From: an uncultured Methanomassiliicoccales archaeon
GTDB lineage: Archaea; Thermoplasmatota; Thermoplasmata; Methanomassiliicoccales; Methanomethylophilaceae
Direction: 5' to 3'
NCBI GenBank assembly: GCA_934234005.1
Contig: CAKQHC010000029.1
Coordinates: forward strand, 1 to 15,745
DNA length: 15,745 bases
The position numbers and the translations under genes are program-made. Of the stretch, positions 6,684 through 14,157 are shown piece after piece (position 1 is the first letter of the stretch; each line of letters begins with the position of its first letter). The notes below the pieces were generated by a model that saw only the letters and a program-made list of their open reading frames with translations, searched no databases and was not told where the DNA came from.

Positions 6684-8926
6684 AGAACGTTTGCACCGTC
6701 CCTTATCTCTCCGTCGACGGTTGCATAACAGCCTTTTCCGTCTCCGAGAATCACAACATCGTCACCGTCCGTTATGGCCACGACAACTTTGGGAGCACCT
6801 TCGGGCAACTGTACGCCCATAGCCTTTCCGTCCACAACGTTGACCGTCTTCATGACTACCTGCTCGACATGCTTGGTCTCGATACGGTTGCTGGTGCCTC
6901 CGAGACCGCAGTCCAGCCTGGTACCGTTGGGTACGTCGCACGAAGGTCCCAAAAGAAGAATGGTATTTCCTCCGAGGTTTTCGTCATCGGCTGCAGTCAG
7001 CATACCCATCGACTGCACTCCGCGGAATTTGGCAGGTTTAAGATTGGAAATAACGACAAGTCTTCTTCCCAGCATATAATCCGCGGAGAACTCGGATTTG
7101 AGATTGGTAACAATCTGCCTGGGCTCTTCCTCTCCCAAATCCACTTTGAGTACAAACAGCCTCTCGGCCTCCGGATGATCTTCGACCTTAACAATCGTTC
7201 CGACACGGAGATCCATGCGCTTAAACATTGCAAAAGGTCCGGACGGTGCCTCTTCTTTCTTTGCTTCCTGTTTTTTCTCCTTGGGTTTCTCAACCGGTTT
7301 CTCCATTTCAATCTCCACCTTCTTAAATACCGGCACAGGCTCCGAAAGTTCTTGTCCGGGCTCTACCTGTGAACCGACGGCTCCGATTCCGACGGATTCG
7401 GGCGTACCTTCGTATCCGAGGTACTGCCATACTTTTTCAGATGCCTTCGGCGTAAACGGCCACATCATAATGCACAGTGCCTTCACAATACGCAGATTGG
7501 TGTTCATCACCCTTCCGCATGCATCCCTGTCCGTCTTGATAAGTGCCCACGGTTTCATGGCATCAAAGTATCTGTTTCCGAAATGCGAAAATTCGGTCAC
7601 GGCTTTCAATGCCTTCTTGAAATCGCATGCGGAAAGACACGCATTATACTCGAAAAGAGCATCGGCTATGGCTTTGTCTACATCGGCCGTATCGACAGCC
7701 TGTTCCGGAACACATCCGAAATTCTTTTTGGTGAAACTCAGACATCTGTGGTAATAGTTTCCGATGCTTGCCACGAGTTCGTTGTTGACCTTGGTCTGGA
7801 AATCTTCCCATGAAAATTCCGAATCGTGTGTATCCGGCATTATTGCGGAAAGATAATATCTGATGACGTCGGCATCGTACTTCTGCAGAACGGACGGAAC
7901 ATCTATTGCGCCTCCGCGGCTCTTGGAGAACTTTCCGCCGCCGATCATAAGGTATTCGTTTGCGGGAATGTCGTAGGGAAGATCCATACCTCCGATACCC
8001 ATCAGTATGGCGGGCCATATGATCGAATGGAAAGGAATGTTGTCTTTTCCTATGAAATAATAATGTTTTACTTCGGGGTCCTGCCAATATTCTTTCCAGA
8101 AATCCGGTTTGCCGATTATCTTCGAGTATTCGACGGATGAACTGAGATATCCGATAACGGCGTCGAACCATACGTAAATAACCTTTCCTTCCCATCCTTC
8201 CAGAGGAATGGGAATTCCCCATGACATGTCGCGGGTTATGGCCCTGTCCGACAATCCTTCGTCCAACCAATTCTTGGTAAAGGCTTTGACGTTGGACCTC
8301 CAATAATCCTTGCTGTCGACAAATTCCTGCAATCTCTCCCTGAACGCACTCAGTTTAAGGAAGAAATGTTCGGTCGGCCTTATTTCCGGAGTAGAACCGC
8401 ACAGCGTACAATATGGTTTCAAAAGATCTCCGGTTTCGAATGTAGTTCCGCATTTGTCGCACTGATCGCTGCGAGTCTTCTCGGCACCGCACTTCGGACA
8501 TACCCCTTCGACGTATCTGTCGGGAAGGAAACGGCTGCATTTAGGACAGTAATATTGGTTGCTCTCTTTGGTGTATATGTAACCCTTATCAAGCAGATCA
8601 AGGAAAATTTTCTGCACTACTTCAAAATGCGTCGGACAATGCGTCTTGTTGTACAGAGTATATTCAATTTCCATGTCTTCGATGGCTTTCTTGTTGATTT
8701 CGTGAAACTTGTCCGCATATGCTTCGGGAGTCATTCCGCATTTTTCGGCGGATACAGTAATGGGCGTTCCGTGCTGATCGGAACCTCCGACAACCAATAC
8801 TTCGTTCCCCAGAAGACGGTTGTATCTGCTGAAAATATCCGGGGGCAGAAGTGAACCGGCCAAATGACCGAGGTGAATCGCACCGTTGGCATACGGCCAT
8901 GCGATGCTTATGCAAATTTTCGACAT
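6680..8926 (-). CDS. metG: Methionyl-tRNA synthetase with C-terminal tRNA-binding domain
   Basis: 748 residues. Class I synthetase that charges tRNA-Met with methionine in the cytoplasm. The Rossmann start AWPYANGAIHLGHL contains the HIGH-type motif HLGH (18-21); KFSKS (332-336) is the KMSKS loop. Between them is the connective-peptide zinc region with four CxxC pairs (127-130, 143-146, 156-159, 173-176), the archaeal/E. coli-type two-zinc arrangement. The helical anticodon domain spans about 370-510. A Lys/Glu-rich linker (about 541-560) leads to an EMAP/Trbp111-type tRNA-binding fold (about 566-665, MDLRVGTIVKVEDHPEAERL). An extra 75 residues or so follow that domain and are not explained by it. 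The start is fixed by the conserved N-terminus. GGAGGT lies only 1 nt before ATG, and a TATA box about 29 nt upstream implies a leader of only a few nucleotides. Confidence 0.97.
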   Translation of the reverse strand: MSKICISIAWPYANGAIHLGHLAGSLLPPDIFSRYNRLLGNEVLVVGGSDQHGTPITVSAEKCGMTPEAYADKFHEINKKAIEDMEIEYTLYNKTHCPTHFEVVQKIFLDLLDKGYIYTKESNQYYCPKCSRFLPDRYVEGVCPKCGAEKTRSDQCDKCGTTFETGDLLKPYCTLCGSTPEIRPTEHFFLKLSAFRERLQEFVDSKDYWRSNVKAFTKNWLDEGLSDRAITRDMSWGIPIPLEGWEGKVIYVWFDAVIGYLSSSVEYSKIIGKPDFWKEYWQDPEVKHYYFIGKDNIPFHSIIWPAILMGIGGMDLPYDIPANEYLMIGGGKFSKSRGGAIDVPSVLQKYDADVIRYYLSAIMPDTHDSEFSWEDFQTKVNNELVASIGNYYHRCLSFTKKNFGCVPEQAVDTADVDKAIADALFEYNACLSACDFKKALKAVTEFSHFGNRYFDAMKPWALIKTDRDACGRVMNTNLRIVKALCIMMWPFTPKASEKVWQYLGYEGTPESVGIGAVGSQVEPGQELSEPVPVFKKVEIEMEKPVEKPKEKKQEAKKEEAPSGPFAMFKRMDLRVGTIVKVEDHPEAERLFVLKVDLGEEEPRQIVTNLKSEFSADYMLGRRLVVISNLKPAKFRGVQSMGMLTAADDENLGGNTILLLGPSCDVPNGTRLDCGLGGTSNRIETKHVEQVVMKTVNVVDGKAMGVQLPEGAPKVVVAITDGDDVVILGDGKGCYATVDGEIRDGANVL

Positions 8927-8951
8927 TACCTCCGTGTATGCGTTCGGACCC

Positions 8952-8958
8952 TATATAC
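8952..8958 (-). promoter_or_regulatory. TATA element of metG
   Basis: AGTATATAGG on the minus strand, centred about 29 nt upstream of the metG ATG, in the 63-bp gap after the MATE gene. It predicts a very short leader, so metG-PHP forms its own transcription unit separate from the MATE gene that ends just before it. Confidence 0.5.
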
Positions 8959-8989
8959 TAATCGCGCACATAACGCCGAACGGACGTTT

Positions 8990-10357
8990 TCAGGAAACGG
9001 CACACTGCTGCTTGGTGACGGATTTCAGCGTTATGCATGCATGAATCAGCATCATAAATCCTCCGAATATCTCCGAGATGGCCAAACCCCACCAAACGGA
9101 ATCCATTGTACCGATTGTATACGCAGGCAATGCCATCGCAACCACAACTATGCAGTTTCTTACGAACGTATTGGCCATCGCCCTGTCGGCTTTGTTCAGA
9201 GCCTGCATGAGCGACGACCCCGTGAACACCAACGAAAACGCAGGAAGGAATAATGCGAACATCAACAACAGATTCCGCATCGGAATATGCATATAATTCA
9301 TATCGGGCGAATGCGTGAACAAAGATGCTATCGGATCTGACAGAACTGCCAGAACAAGCGACAGGCCCAGCAGCGATACTACCGAAATCTTTATCGAATA
9401 TCTGAATGCCCGGTGTATCATATCGTATCTTCCCATTCCCAACTCTGCGGAGCACATGGCCACCATCGCCCCTCCCACAGCCTGTGCGGGAATCATGAGC
9501 ATGTACACCACCCTCCAACTTGTAGAATATATTGCCAGTGCATCTGTTCCGCCCACATATATCACATAATAATTCAGGAAAATGTTGAAAAAATTCATCA
9601 CAGACAGTTCTATAGCTTCCGGAAGACCGACCGACATGATTTCCTTCTCGGATACTCTGTCGAAACACATGTATTTTCTTCCGGACTTTATGTACAAACC
9701 TGTTCCCGAAATATACCAGTACAACGCTATGATGCACGGAATGATAAATGCAATAACAGTCGCCCATGCGGCACCCGATACGCCCATTCCGAATCCGAAA
9801 ATTAAAATCGGATCTAAAACGATATTGACCAAGGCACCGGTAACCTGGATTATCATTGATGCGCGTGCGGCGCCTTCTCCGCGCAGCATCCCCGACATAA
9901 CTCCGCTGAGGAAGATAAAGAAAGTAGAGATGTACAGGGGGTATGCATACTCCAGGCAGAGATCCACCATCTCCCCTCCGCCCATCAGAGGAATGCTGCT
10001 TCTGGCGGTTACCGTCAGTATTGCCGTTATAACCAATGCCGCAACTGCGGTTATGAGTATACCCTGCCCTGCAATTTTATTGGCCTTCTCGCGATCCCCC
10101 GCGCCGATACTGCGGGCAATGGCTGCCGATACACCGACGCCCAGACCGTTTCCGATACCGATTTGCACACAGTATATCGGGTAAATTATACCCAATGCAG
10201 CCAACGCGTCTCCTCCCAAATCGGATACCCAGAAACTGTCTACAATGTTGTTCAGCATCTGCATGAACAAAGCCACGGCCATAGGTATCGCCATAATTAC
10301 GATTCCTTTCTTCTCGTTCCCTTTGAGGGTATCGACTCCTGCCGTGCTCCCGTCCAT
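8990..10357 (-). CDS. MATE family multidrug/cation antiporter
   Basis: 455 residues, the usual MATE length. It opens with the family hallmark IVIMAIPMAVALFMQMLNNI (about 19-38) and then VDSFWVSDLGGDALAALGI, followed by about twelve hydrophobic segments in two similar halves (PF01554 twice). The second half begins with IMSVGLPEAIELSVMNFFNI. These proteins export drugs or small metabolites across the cytoplasmic membrane in exchange for Na+ or H+; the substrate here is unknown. No Shine-Dalgarno precedes ATG 10357, and a TATA element lies about 26 nt upstream, so the mRNA is probably leaderless. It is transcribed divergently from the AlkD-like gene. Confidence 0.93.
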   Translation of the reverse strand: MDGSTAGVDTLKGNEKKGIVIMAIPMAVALFMQMLNNIVDSFWVSDLGGDALAALGIIYPIYCVQIGIGNGLGVGVSAAIARSIGAGDREKANKIAGQGILITAVAALVITAILTVTARSSIPLMGGGEMVDLCLEYAYPLYISTFFIFLSGVMSGMLRGEGAARASMIIQVTGALVNIVLDPILIFGFGMGVSGAAWATVIAFIIPCIIALYWYISGTGLYIKSGRKYMCFDRVSEKEIMSVGLPEAIELSVMNFFNIFLNYYVIYVGGTDALAIYSTSWRVVYMLMIPAQAVGGAMVAMCSAELGMGRYDMIHRAFRYSIKISVVSLLGLSLVLAVLSDPIASLFTHSPDMNYMHIPMRNLLLMFALFLPAFSLVFTGSSLMQALNKADRAMANTFVRNCIVVVAMALPAYTIGTMDSVWWGLAISEIFGGFMMLIHACITLKSVTKQQCAVS

Positions 10358-10377
10358 AAACCGAATGATGCGGATGC

Positions 10378-10388
10378 CATAAATAACG
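10378..10388. promoter_or_regulatory. Shared symmetrical TATA element of the MATE and AlkD-like genes
   Basis: CATAAATAACG reads as an AT-rich TATA box on both strands (ATAAATAA / TTATTTAT). Its centre (about 10383) is 26 nt from the MATE ATG (10357) and 28 nt from the AlkD-like ATG (10411). Both distances fit leaderless transcription, and no second TATA with proper spacing is seen in the 53-bp gap. Confidence 0.45.
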
Positions 10389-10410
10389 TTGGCGTTTTAT
10401 CGTTCCGCAC

Positions 10411-11115
10411 ATGATAAATTACCGTGAATTCATCGAGAAAAATTCAGAAAAGAAATATGCGGAATTTTCATCCAAACTTATCCCGGAACCTGTAAATATG
10501 CATGGGGTAAGAATCCCCAAACTCCGTATGCTTGCCAAAGAAATTATCAAAGACGGGTCTTGGAGGGATGTTCTGAACGATGATATGCGGTGTTTCGAAG
10601 AATATATGCTGCATGCACTGATAATCGCAACTGCTCCCATACACATAGGCGAACGTATTGCCATGACCGACAGCTTCCTTCCTTACGTCGACAATTGGTC
10701 CGTATGCGACACATTCTCCGGTTCATGGTCGTTCGGAAAAAAAGATGCCGAAACGGCATGGAATTATCTTTCATCTCTCATCGATTCCGGCGATCCGTGG
10801 AAAATGCGTTTCTCGCTTATATCCAGAATGTCGTCGTTTAAAGATTCCGAACATTCTGCTATGCTTGTAGACGACATCGTATCGCATGACAACGCGGAAT
10901 ATTATTACCGCATGGGTGCCGCATGGGCATTCTCATTCTGTTTCATCAGAAACAGGGAGTATTCGCTTAATGCTCTGAATTCGGGACGCATGGAACCGTG
11001 GACGCATAACAAATCGATTCAAAAAATAAGAGAATCCCTCCGCGTTTCCGCAGAGGATAAAGAAACGGTTTTAAAACTCAAAAATCAAAGTCGTCGAAAC
11101 CGGAAACCTCTTTAA
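10411..11115 (+). CDS. AlkD-like DNA alkylation repair protein (HEAT-repeat glycosylase family)
   Basis: 234 residues, matching the AlkD/AlkC-like family (PF08713), all-alpha HEAT-like repeat proteins that remove alkylated bases such as N3- or N7-alkylpurines. Visible are the N-terminal MHGVRIPKLRMLAKEI (30-45, like 'GVRxPxLRxLAK') and YVDNWSVCDTF (92-102), which contains the conserved Trp96 and Asp100 equivalent to the AlkD site that contacts the lesion. The C-terminus ends in a basic stretch (NQSRRNRKPL). The start ATG has no Shine-Dalgarno and lies 28 nt from the shared TATA element. Its last 38 bp overlap the tail of the convergent VirD4-like gene. Some family members have lost glycosylase activity, so activity here is inferred. 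Confidence 0.88.
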   Translation: MINYREFIEKNSEKKYAEFSSKLIPEPVNMHGVRIPKLRMLAKEIIKDGSWRDVLNDDMRCFEEYMLHALIIATAPIHIGERIAMTDSFLPYVDNWSVCDTFSGSWSFGKKDAETAWNYLSSLIDSGDPWKMRFSLISRMSSFKDSEHSAMLVDDIVSHDNAEYYYRMGAAWAFSFCFIRNREYSLNALNSGRMEPWTHNKSIQKIRESLRVSAEDKETVLKLKNQSRRNRKPL

Positions 11116-12625
11116 CGGATTTCTTGCAGCGTGATACAAGATCCATGCATTTCGGCACAATCGGAGTTCTGCTCTTGACAGGATAATGCTGATTGAAATC
11201 GCTGTATTCGCTGATATCCAAAAGTTTGGACAAAAACGGATGCATCCTGCCGCATATTATCAATGCCTCTCCGGGATCAAGATTCATGAGGCCTGTAGCT
11301 GAAATCAAAGGATTGCCGTCCTTATCGTTACCTACTGTTTCACTCAATTCATTCAGAAACGATATCTGCCTGCTGTAAAGATAAACCCACGTGTTGCAGT
11401 TAGACGCTATGGTTTTACCGTCGTCATTGTATCTGTGAATCAGCTGGAACATATCCTGTATAGCCAATATGAAACGTATATTGCGTCCTCTGGCAGCCGT
11501 TATCATATTGGGCATAGACTGCATCTTGGGCAGTGAGGCAAATTCGTCCAGAACAAAATTCACCCTTATCGGAAGTTTCTTCTCCCCGTCCATAGACTGT
11601 GCTTTTTTGACCAATGCACCGTACAACTGTGACAGAAACATCGTGGCCAACGGATATGTGGAGGGGTTCTCGTCCGGAAGTACCAAAAACAATGCACTCT
11701 TCTCCGTTGCCAAAGACTCCATCTTAAACGAATTTCTGGAGAGCATATCCACCAGATGGCTGTCGTTCATGTATGGCGACATGTGCTGGTTGAATATGCT
11801 GAGAACACAATTACGCGTTGACGTGGCGTTGCATACAACCGTGAGCATTGACAAATATTCCGGACTCTTTGGATTCAGCGTTGACAAAAACGCATCCATG
11901 ACTGTTTCGGATCTGAATATTCTGTCAACGTTCTGAACAACATTGTACAGACTCGCCTCGCCTACGGATTTGGCATTGTTTATCACCAGAAGCATCATTG
12001 CATACAGCAGCCGCTGAGCCGCCATTTCCCAATACGGATCGTTTTCATTGAACACAGGTATCATGTCGGATGCAAGTCTGGATAACATCATCCTGCCCTC
12101 ATTCTCCTTTGACATGTCGCCGCTTTTAATCAGATCGAACGGGATTGCCATTGGATTCCAGCACGTGTTTCCCGTAACCGAGCGGAAATCCATCACATGA
12201 ACGTTGTATCCGTATCTTACGAGATCGGGATATGCAAAATCAAGCAGTTCTCCCTTGGGATCTGCTACAACCATGGATTCCCCTCCTCTGGCCAACAATT
12301 TAACGGTCGGAGCAATCACACAGCGAGTCTTCCTTGATCCGGTGGAACCTATCACCAATACATGCGTTTCGTTTCCGTAATATACTCTGCCTTCGTTGTA
12401 ATACAAAGGCACTCCCGCACCGTCCTCCGGCTTCGTATCATTATGTACAAACGAATTGAATGTGCTGACAATAACCTCTTTCGATTCCCATTTTGATATA
12501 TTGCGGGATTCGCAAACAGTTATCTCCGACTTGCCGTTGCCGGGATTCACTTTACGGTTCTTTTTCGATGCCCATATTTCATACATGTCGAGTCCGTTGA
12601 CCTTGTTGCTTCCCATACCTATCAA
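11078..12625 (-). CDS. VirD4/TraG-type coupling ATPase without membrane anchor
   Basis: 515 residues. It matches the TraG/VirD4 (TraD/FtsK-HerA superfamily) ATPases that pass DNA or protein to type IV secretion channels. Motifs: Walker A GSTGSRKT (93-100; Arg98 replaces the common Gly), ADPKGEL (121-127), Walker B FVLDE (356-360) in FVLDEFASLPKM, the sensor-like TAARGRNIRFILAIQD (375-390), and NCNTWVYLYS (408-417). Typical VirD4 proteins begin with two membrane helices; here about 90 polar residues precede the P-loop and no hydrophobic helix is seen, so it is probably soluble or recruited by another protein. The 4-bp TTGA overlap with the upstream gene suggests coupling; ATG at 12616 is an alternative start. 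No relaxase, VirB4 or pilus gene lies in the window. The 3' end overlaps the AlkD-like gene by 38 bp. Confidence 0.85.
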   Translation of the reverse strand: MIGMGSNKVNGLDMYEIWASKKNRKVNPGNGKSEITVCESRNISKWESKEVIVSTFNSFVHNDTKPEDGAGVPLYYNEGRVYYGNETHVLVIGSTGSRKTRCVIAPTVKLLARGGESMVVADPKGELLDFAYPDLVRYGYNVHVMDFRSVTGNTCWNPMAIPFDLIKSGDMSKENEGRMMLSRLASDMIPVFNENDPYWEMAAQRLLYAMMLLVINNAKSVGEASLYNVVQNVDRIFRSETVMDAFLSTLNPKSPEYLSMLTVVCNATSTRNCVLSIFNQHMSPYMNDSHLVDMLSRNSFKMESLATEKSALFLVLPDENPSTYPLATMFLSQLYGALVKKAQSMDGEKKLPIRVNFVLDEFASLPKMQSMPNMITAARGRNIRFILAIQDMFQLIHRYNDDGKTIASNCNTWVYLYSRQISFLNELSETVGNDKDGNPLISATGLMNLDPGEALIICGRMHPFLSKLLDISEYSDFNQHYPVKSRTPIVPKCMDLVSRCKKSVKEVSGFDDFDF

Positions 12626-13086
12626 CTCACTATCTTGTACTCGCTGTCTGATGTCAACGTATCAATCACTTCTGCCAGCTTGCCGAGTGTGTCCCACATT
12701 ACCCTCAGCGGGACCAAAGACTCGTCCGCAAAGTGGTCTATATCCATCGAATCGCCCTCGCCCAACGGTATGAAATTCGTGAATCCCACAGTACTGTCGT
12801 CTATCCAGTAATGGCCGCGGAGCATGTTGTTGTTCTCGAACTGAAGATATGCAGCCACATTGCTCCTTATGTCTTCCGTAATATCGAAAACATCGACAAA
12901 CGCAAAAGAGAAAAATCCATTTTTTACATCCTTCACGGTCATAATGACGTCGCATCCGTTCACGTTGGTCTTTGCACACAGCATCCTTCCTTTCTTCTTA
13001 ACAATACAGAAGCAAAAGGATGCCTGTCCGGCCAGGTTGCCTCCCAATTTTTTCAATATCCCTTCTCTGGTGCAAATTTCTCCCAT
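12622..13086 (-). CDS. Small protein coupled to the VirD4-like ATPase (possible YbjN/chaperone-like fold)
   Basis: 154 residues, not a family I can name with certainty. The order of elements, an N-terminal helix, a beta region (INVNG-like KTNVNGCDVIMTVKDVKNGF), then VAAYLQFENNNMLRGHYWID with DDSTVGFTNFIPL and a long C-terminal helix (ESLVPLRVMWDTLGKLAEVI), resembles the YbjN / type III secretion chaperone-like fold ('N..L..G.f.ld....v.f...lp ... l...l..l..'). That likeness is inference. Its stop overlaps the start of the VirD4-like gene, so the two products are probably made together and may bind one another, with this one as an adaptor or cargo chaperone. A very AT-rich promoter region lies directly upstream; the start is probably leaderless. 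Confidence 0.75.
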   Translation of the reverse strand: MGEICTREGILKKLGGNLAGQASFCFCIVKKKGRMLCAKTNVNGCDVIMTVKDVKNGFFSFAFVDVFDITEDIRSNVAAYLQFENNNMLRGHYWIDDSTVGFTNFIPLGEGDSMDIDHFADESLVPLRVMWDTLGKLAEVIDTLTSDSEYKIVS

Positions 13087-13218
13087 AATACTTCATTATA
13101 AAAGTTGTATTTTAATTTTTTTAAAATTTATGATTTTATAATTTTATTTTTTTAAATTATGAATGATGCCAGATGCAATACACAAATACCCGAACAAGAA
13201 GTGATGCCGAATCAGGCG
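13087..13218 (-). promoter_or_regulatory. AT-rich promoter region of the small protein / VirD4-like operon
   Basis: Positions about 13097-13160 are almost pure A/T (runs such as TTTTAATTTTTTTAAAATTT) and stand out from the surrounding DNA. A TATA-like stretch near 13112 is about 26 nt from ATG 13086. At 13202-13221 a small hairpin (TGATGCC / GGCGTCA) covers the stop codon of the upstream 88-residue gene and may help end it. Confidence 0.45.
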
Positions 13219-13485
13219 TCAGCGTTTATTGCAAAAACAGAATTTTGATTCGAATTTAGAGATAAGATCGTTAACAATAGCATCTACTTCCGTCAAATTA
13301 TCGGTTGCAGACAAAGCGCATACAATCGCCGCCTTAGATATGTCCTGGTTTGAAACCAATGCGACATTTATACGCACATCCTTCCATATGACTATAAAAA
13401 CCTCCGTATCACAGACGGTAACGGATTTAAGGAAGACTTCGTCGCTCAGATTTCTCAACGTTTCGCAATCGATGTGTACATCCAC
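13219..13485 (-). CDS. Hypothetical 88-residue protein
   Basis: 88 residues, no family recognised. It starts at GTG with a very good Shine-Dalgarno, AGAGGTGA, 5 nt upstream (13491-13498), which is the main support that it is real. The sequence is mixed alpha/beta: a beta-like stretch EVFIVIWKDVRINVALV (28-44) then a helix DNLTEVDAIVNDLISKFESK (62-81), ending with CFCNKR. There is no signal peptide or membrane helix. It lies 132 bp upstream of the small protein/VirD4 pair in the same direction and is divergent from the winged-helix gene, with about 320 bp between them. It may belong to the same module. Confidence 0.7.
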   Translation of the reverse strand: MDVHIDCETLRNLSDEVFLKSVTVCDTEVFIVIWKDVRINVALVSNQDISKAAIVCALSATDNLTEVDAIVNDLISKFESKFCFCNKR

Positions 13486-13550
13486 TCAATTCACCTCTTG
13501 GGAAAATCGAGTTATACATTTCTAAAATTAATAACTTATCGTAAATGCGA

Positions 13551-13813
13551 TTGGACTTTTTCACCGCAACATCAGGAAGTATTTAAGTATTTACATATCC
13601 GAAAATGGATACAAAATTTTTAATAGCAGTACTTAAGCGACTTATAACTCATTTAAAATAAAAAAGATACTCGACTACAGTTGGATTTTTCAACGCACTG
13701 TCAGGCAGTATTTAAAATCATTCACAAATTAAAAATCTAATGTGTAAATGTTTAATAGAAACAAATCTTAGGTAGTTCAATAATTTAAAATTTTAAAGTG
13801 AAAATATATGACA
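13551..13813 (+). repeat. Diverged tandem duplication of an approx. 130-bp leader
   Basis: Copy 1 starts at 13551 and copy 2 at 13681. Both begin TTGGA-[C/T]TTTTTC, share CGCA, TCAGG and AGTATTTAA in the same order and spacing, then TTTAATAG (13619-13626 and 13751-13758), ATTTAAAAT (13651 and 13783) and end near ACAG (13677-13680 and 13810-13813). The first 44 bp match at roughly three quarters of positions by eye. Copy 2 leads into the start of the winged-helix gene; copy 1 contains a possible 18-codon ORF. The duplicate therefore looks like a copied promoter and leader. Confidence 0.6.
13605..13661 (+). CDS. Possible 18-residue leaderless micro-ORF
   Basis: ATG to TAA encodes MDTKFLIAVLKRLITHLK, a short amphipathic basic peptide. 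The TATA-like TATTTAAGTATTTA in copy 1 of the tandem repeat (13580-13593) is centred about 20-24 nt upstream, close to the spacing expected for a leaderless start. The matching place in copy 2 has ATG followed by only 11 codons of unrelated sequence. It may be a real microprotein, a leader peptide or chance. Confidence 0.25.
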   Translation: MDTKFLIAVLKRLITHLK

Positions 13814-14104
13814 GCATCGAACAATCAATGTGCCGATCAATTATTATGCAGCCGGTACACGATGAAATGTTTAAACGGAATCTACGAAAAACAAAAACTG
13901 GGTGAAACCGTTTACAAAAAAGATCTTCTTTCCATATGCAATCTCGCCGCGCTGAACGATTTTATTGATGATGCTTTGGAATCAAATCTCATCTGCGTCG
14001 AAAAAGTGACCGACCCCCAAATAAGATATAAGCTCACACTGACGGAAAAAGGCATAAAAGTAGCCAACACATTTGCTGCGCTCCGTGATTTGATAAACAA
14101 CTGA
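13808..14104 (+). CDS. Small winged-helix transcriptional regulator
   Basis: 98 residues. Residues about 20-95 fit a winged helix-turn-helix: MKCLNGIYEKQKLGETVYKK (helix 1), DLLSICNLAALNDFIDDALESNLI (helices 2-3, recognition helix), then the wing VEKVTDPQIRYKLTLTEKG (KLTLTEKG is the usual strand before the last helix in archaeal MarR/ArsR/PadR-like proteins), and a final helix KVANTFAALRDLI suited to dimerisation. No ligand-binding domain is attached. It is divergent from the 88-residue gene and lies just upstream of ABCE1 (54-bp gap). The duplicated leader in front of it contains repeated sites that it might bind, including for its own control. Start: AT-rich box near 13785, 23 nt upstream. 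Confidence 0.78.
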   Translation: MTASNNQCADQLLCSRYTMKCLNGIYEKQKLGETVYKKDLLSICNLAALNDFIDDALESNLICVEKVTDPQIRYKLTLTEKGIKVANTFAALRDLINN

Positions 14105-14125
14105 CCTTTCGATTCGCGCGCGTAA

Positions 14126-14135
14126 GATATATAAC
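14126..14135 (+). promoter_or_regulatory. TATA element of the ABCE1 gene
   Basis: GATATATAAC centred about 28 nt before ATG 14158, in the 53-bp gap after the winged-helix gene. It gives ABCE1 its own promoter and a leaderless or nearly leaderless mRNA. Confidence 0.55.
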
Positions 14136-14157
14136 ACATTGGAGTTTCGTACGGCTT

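Noticed and set aside
8958..9767. A 269-codon minus frame inside the MATE gene
   Set aside because: It overlaps the well-supported MATE frame and its His/Arg/Gly-rich sequence has no family pattern.
13551..13813. A CRISPR array or repeat-spacer structure
   Set aside because: Only two diverged copies with about 130-bp spacing and no short exact repeats; it is a tandem duplication. No CRISPR array was seen anywhere else.
11078..14104. A complete integrative conjugative element
   Set aside because: Only the coupling-type ATPase is present; no relaxase, VirB4, integrase, attachment repeats or tRNA target was found in the window.
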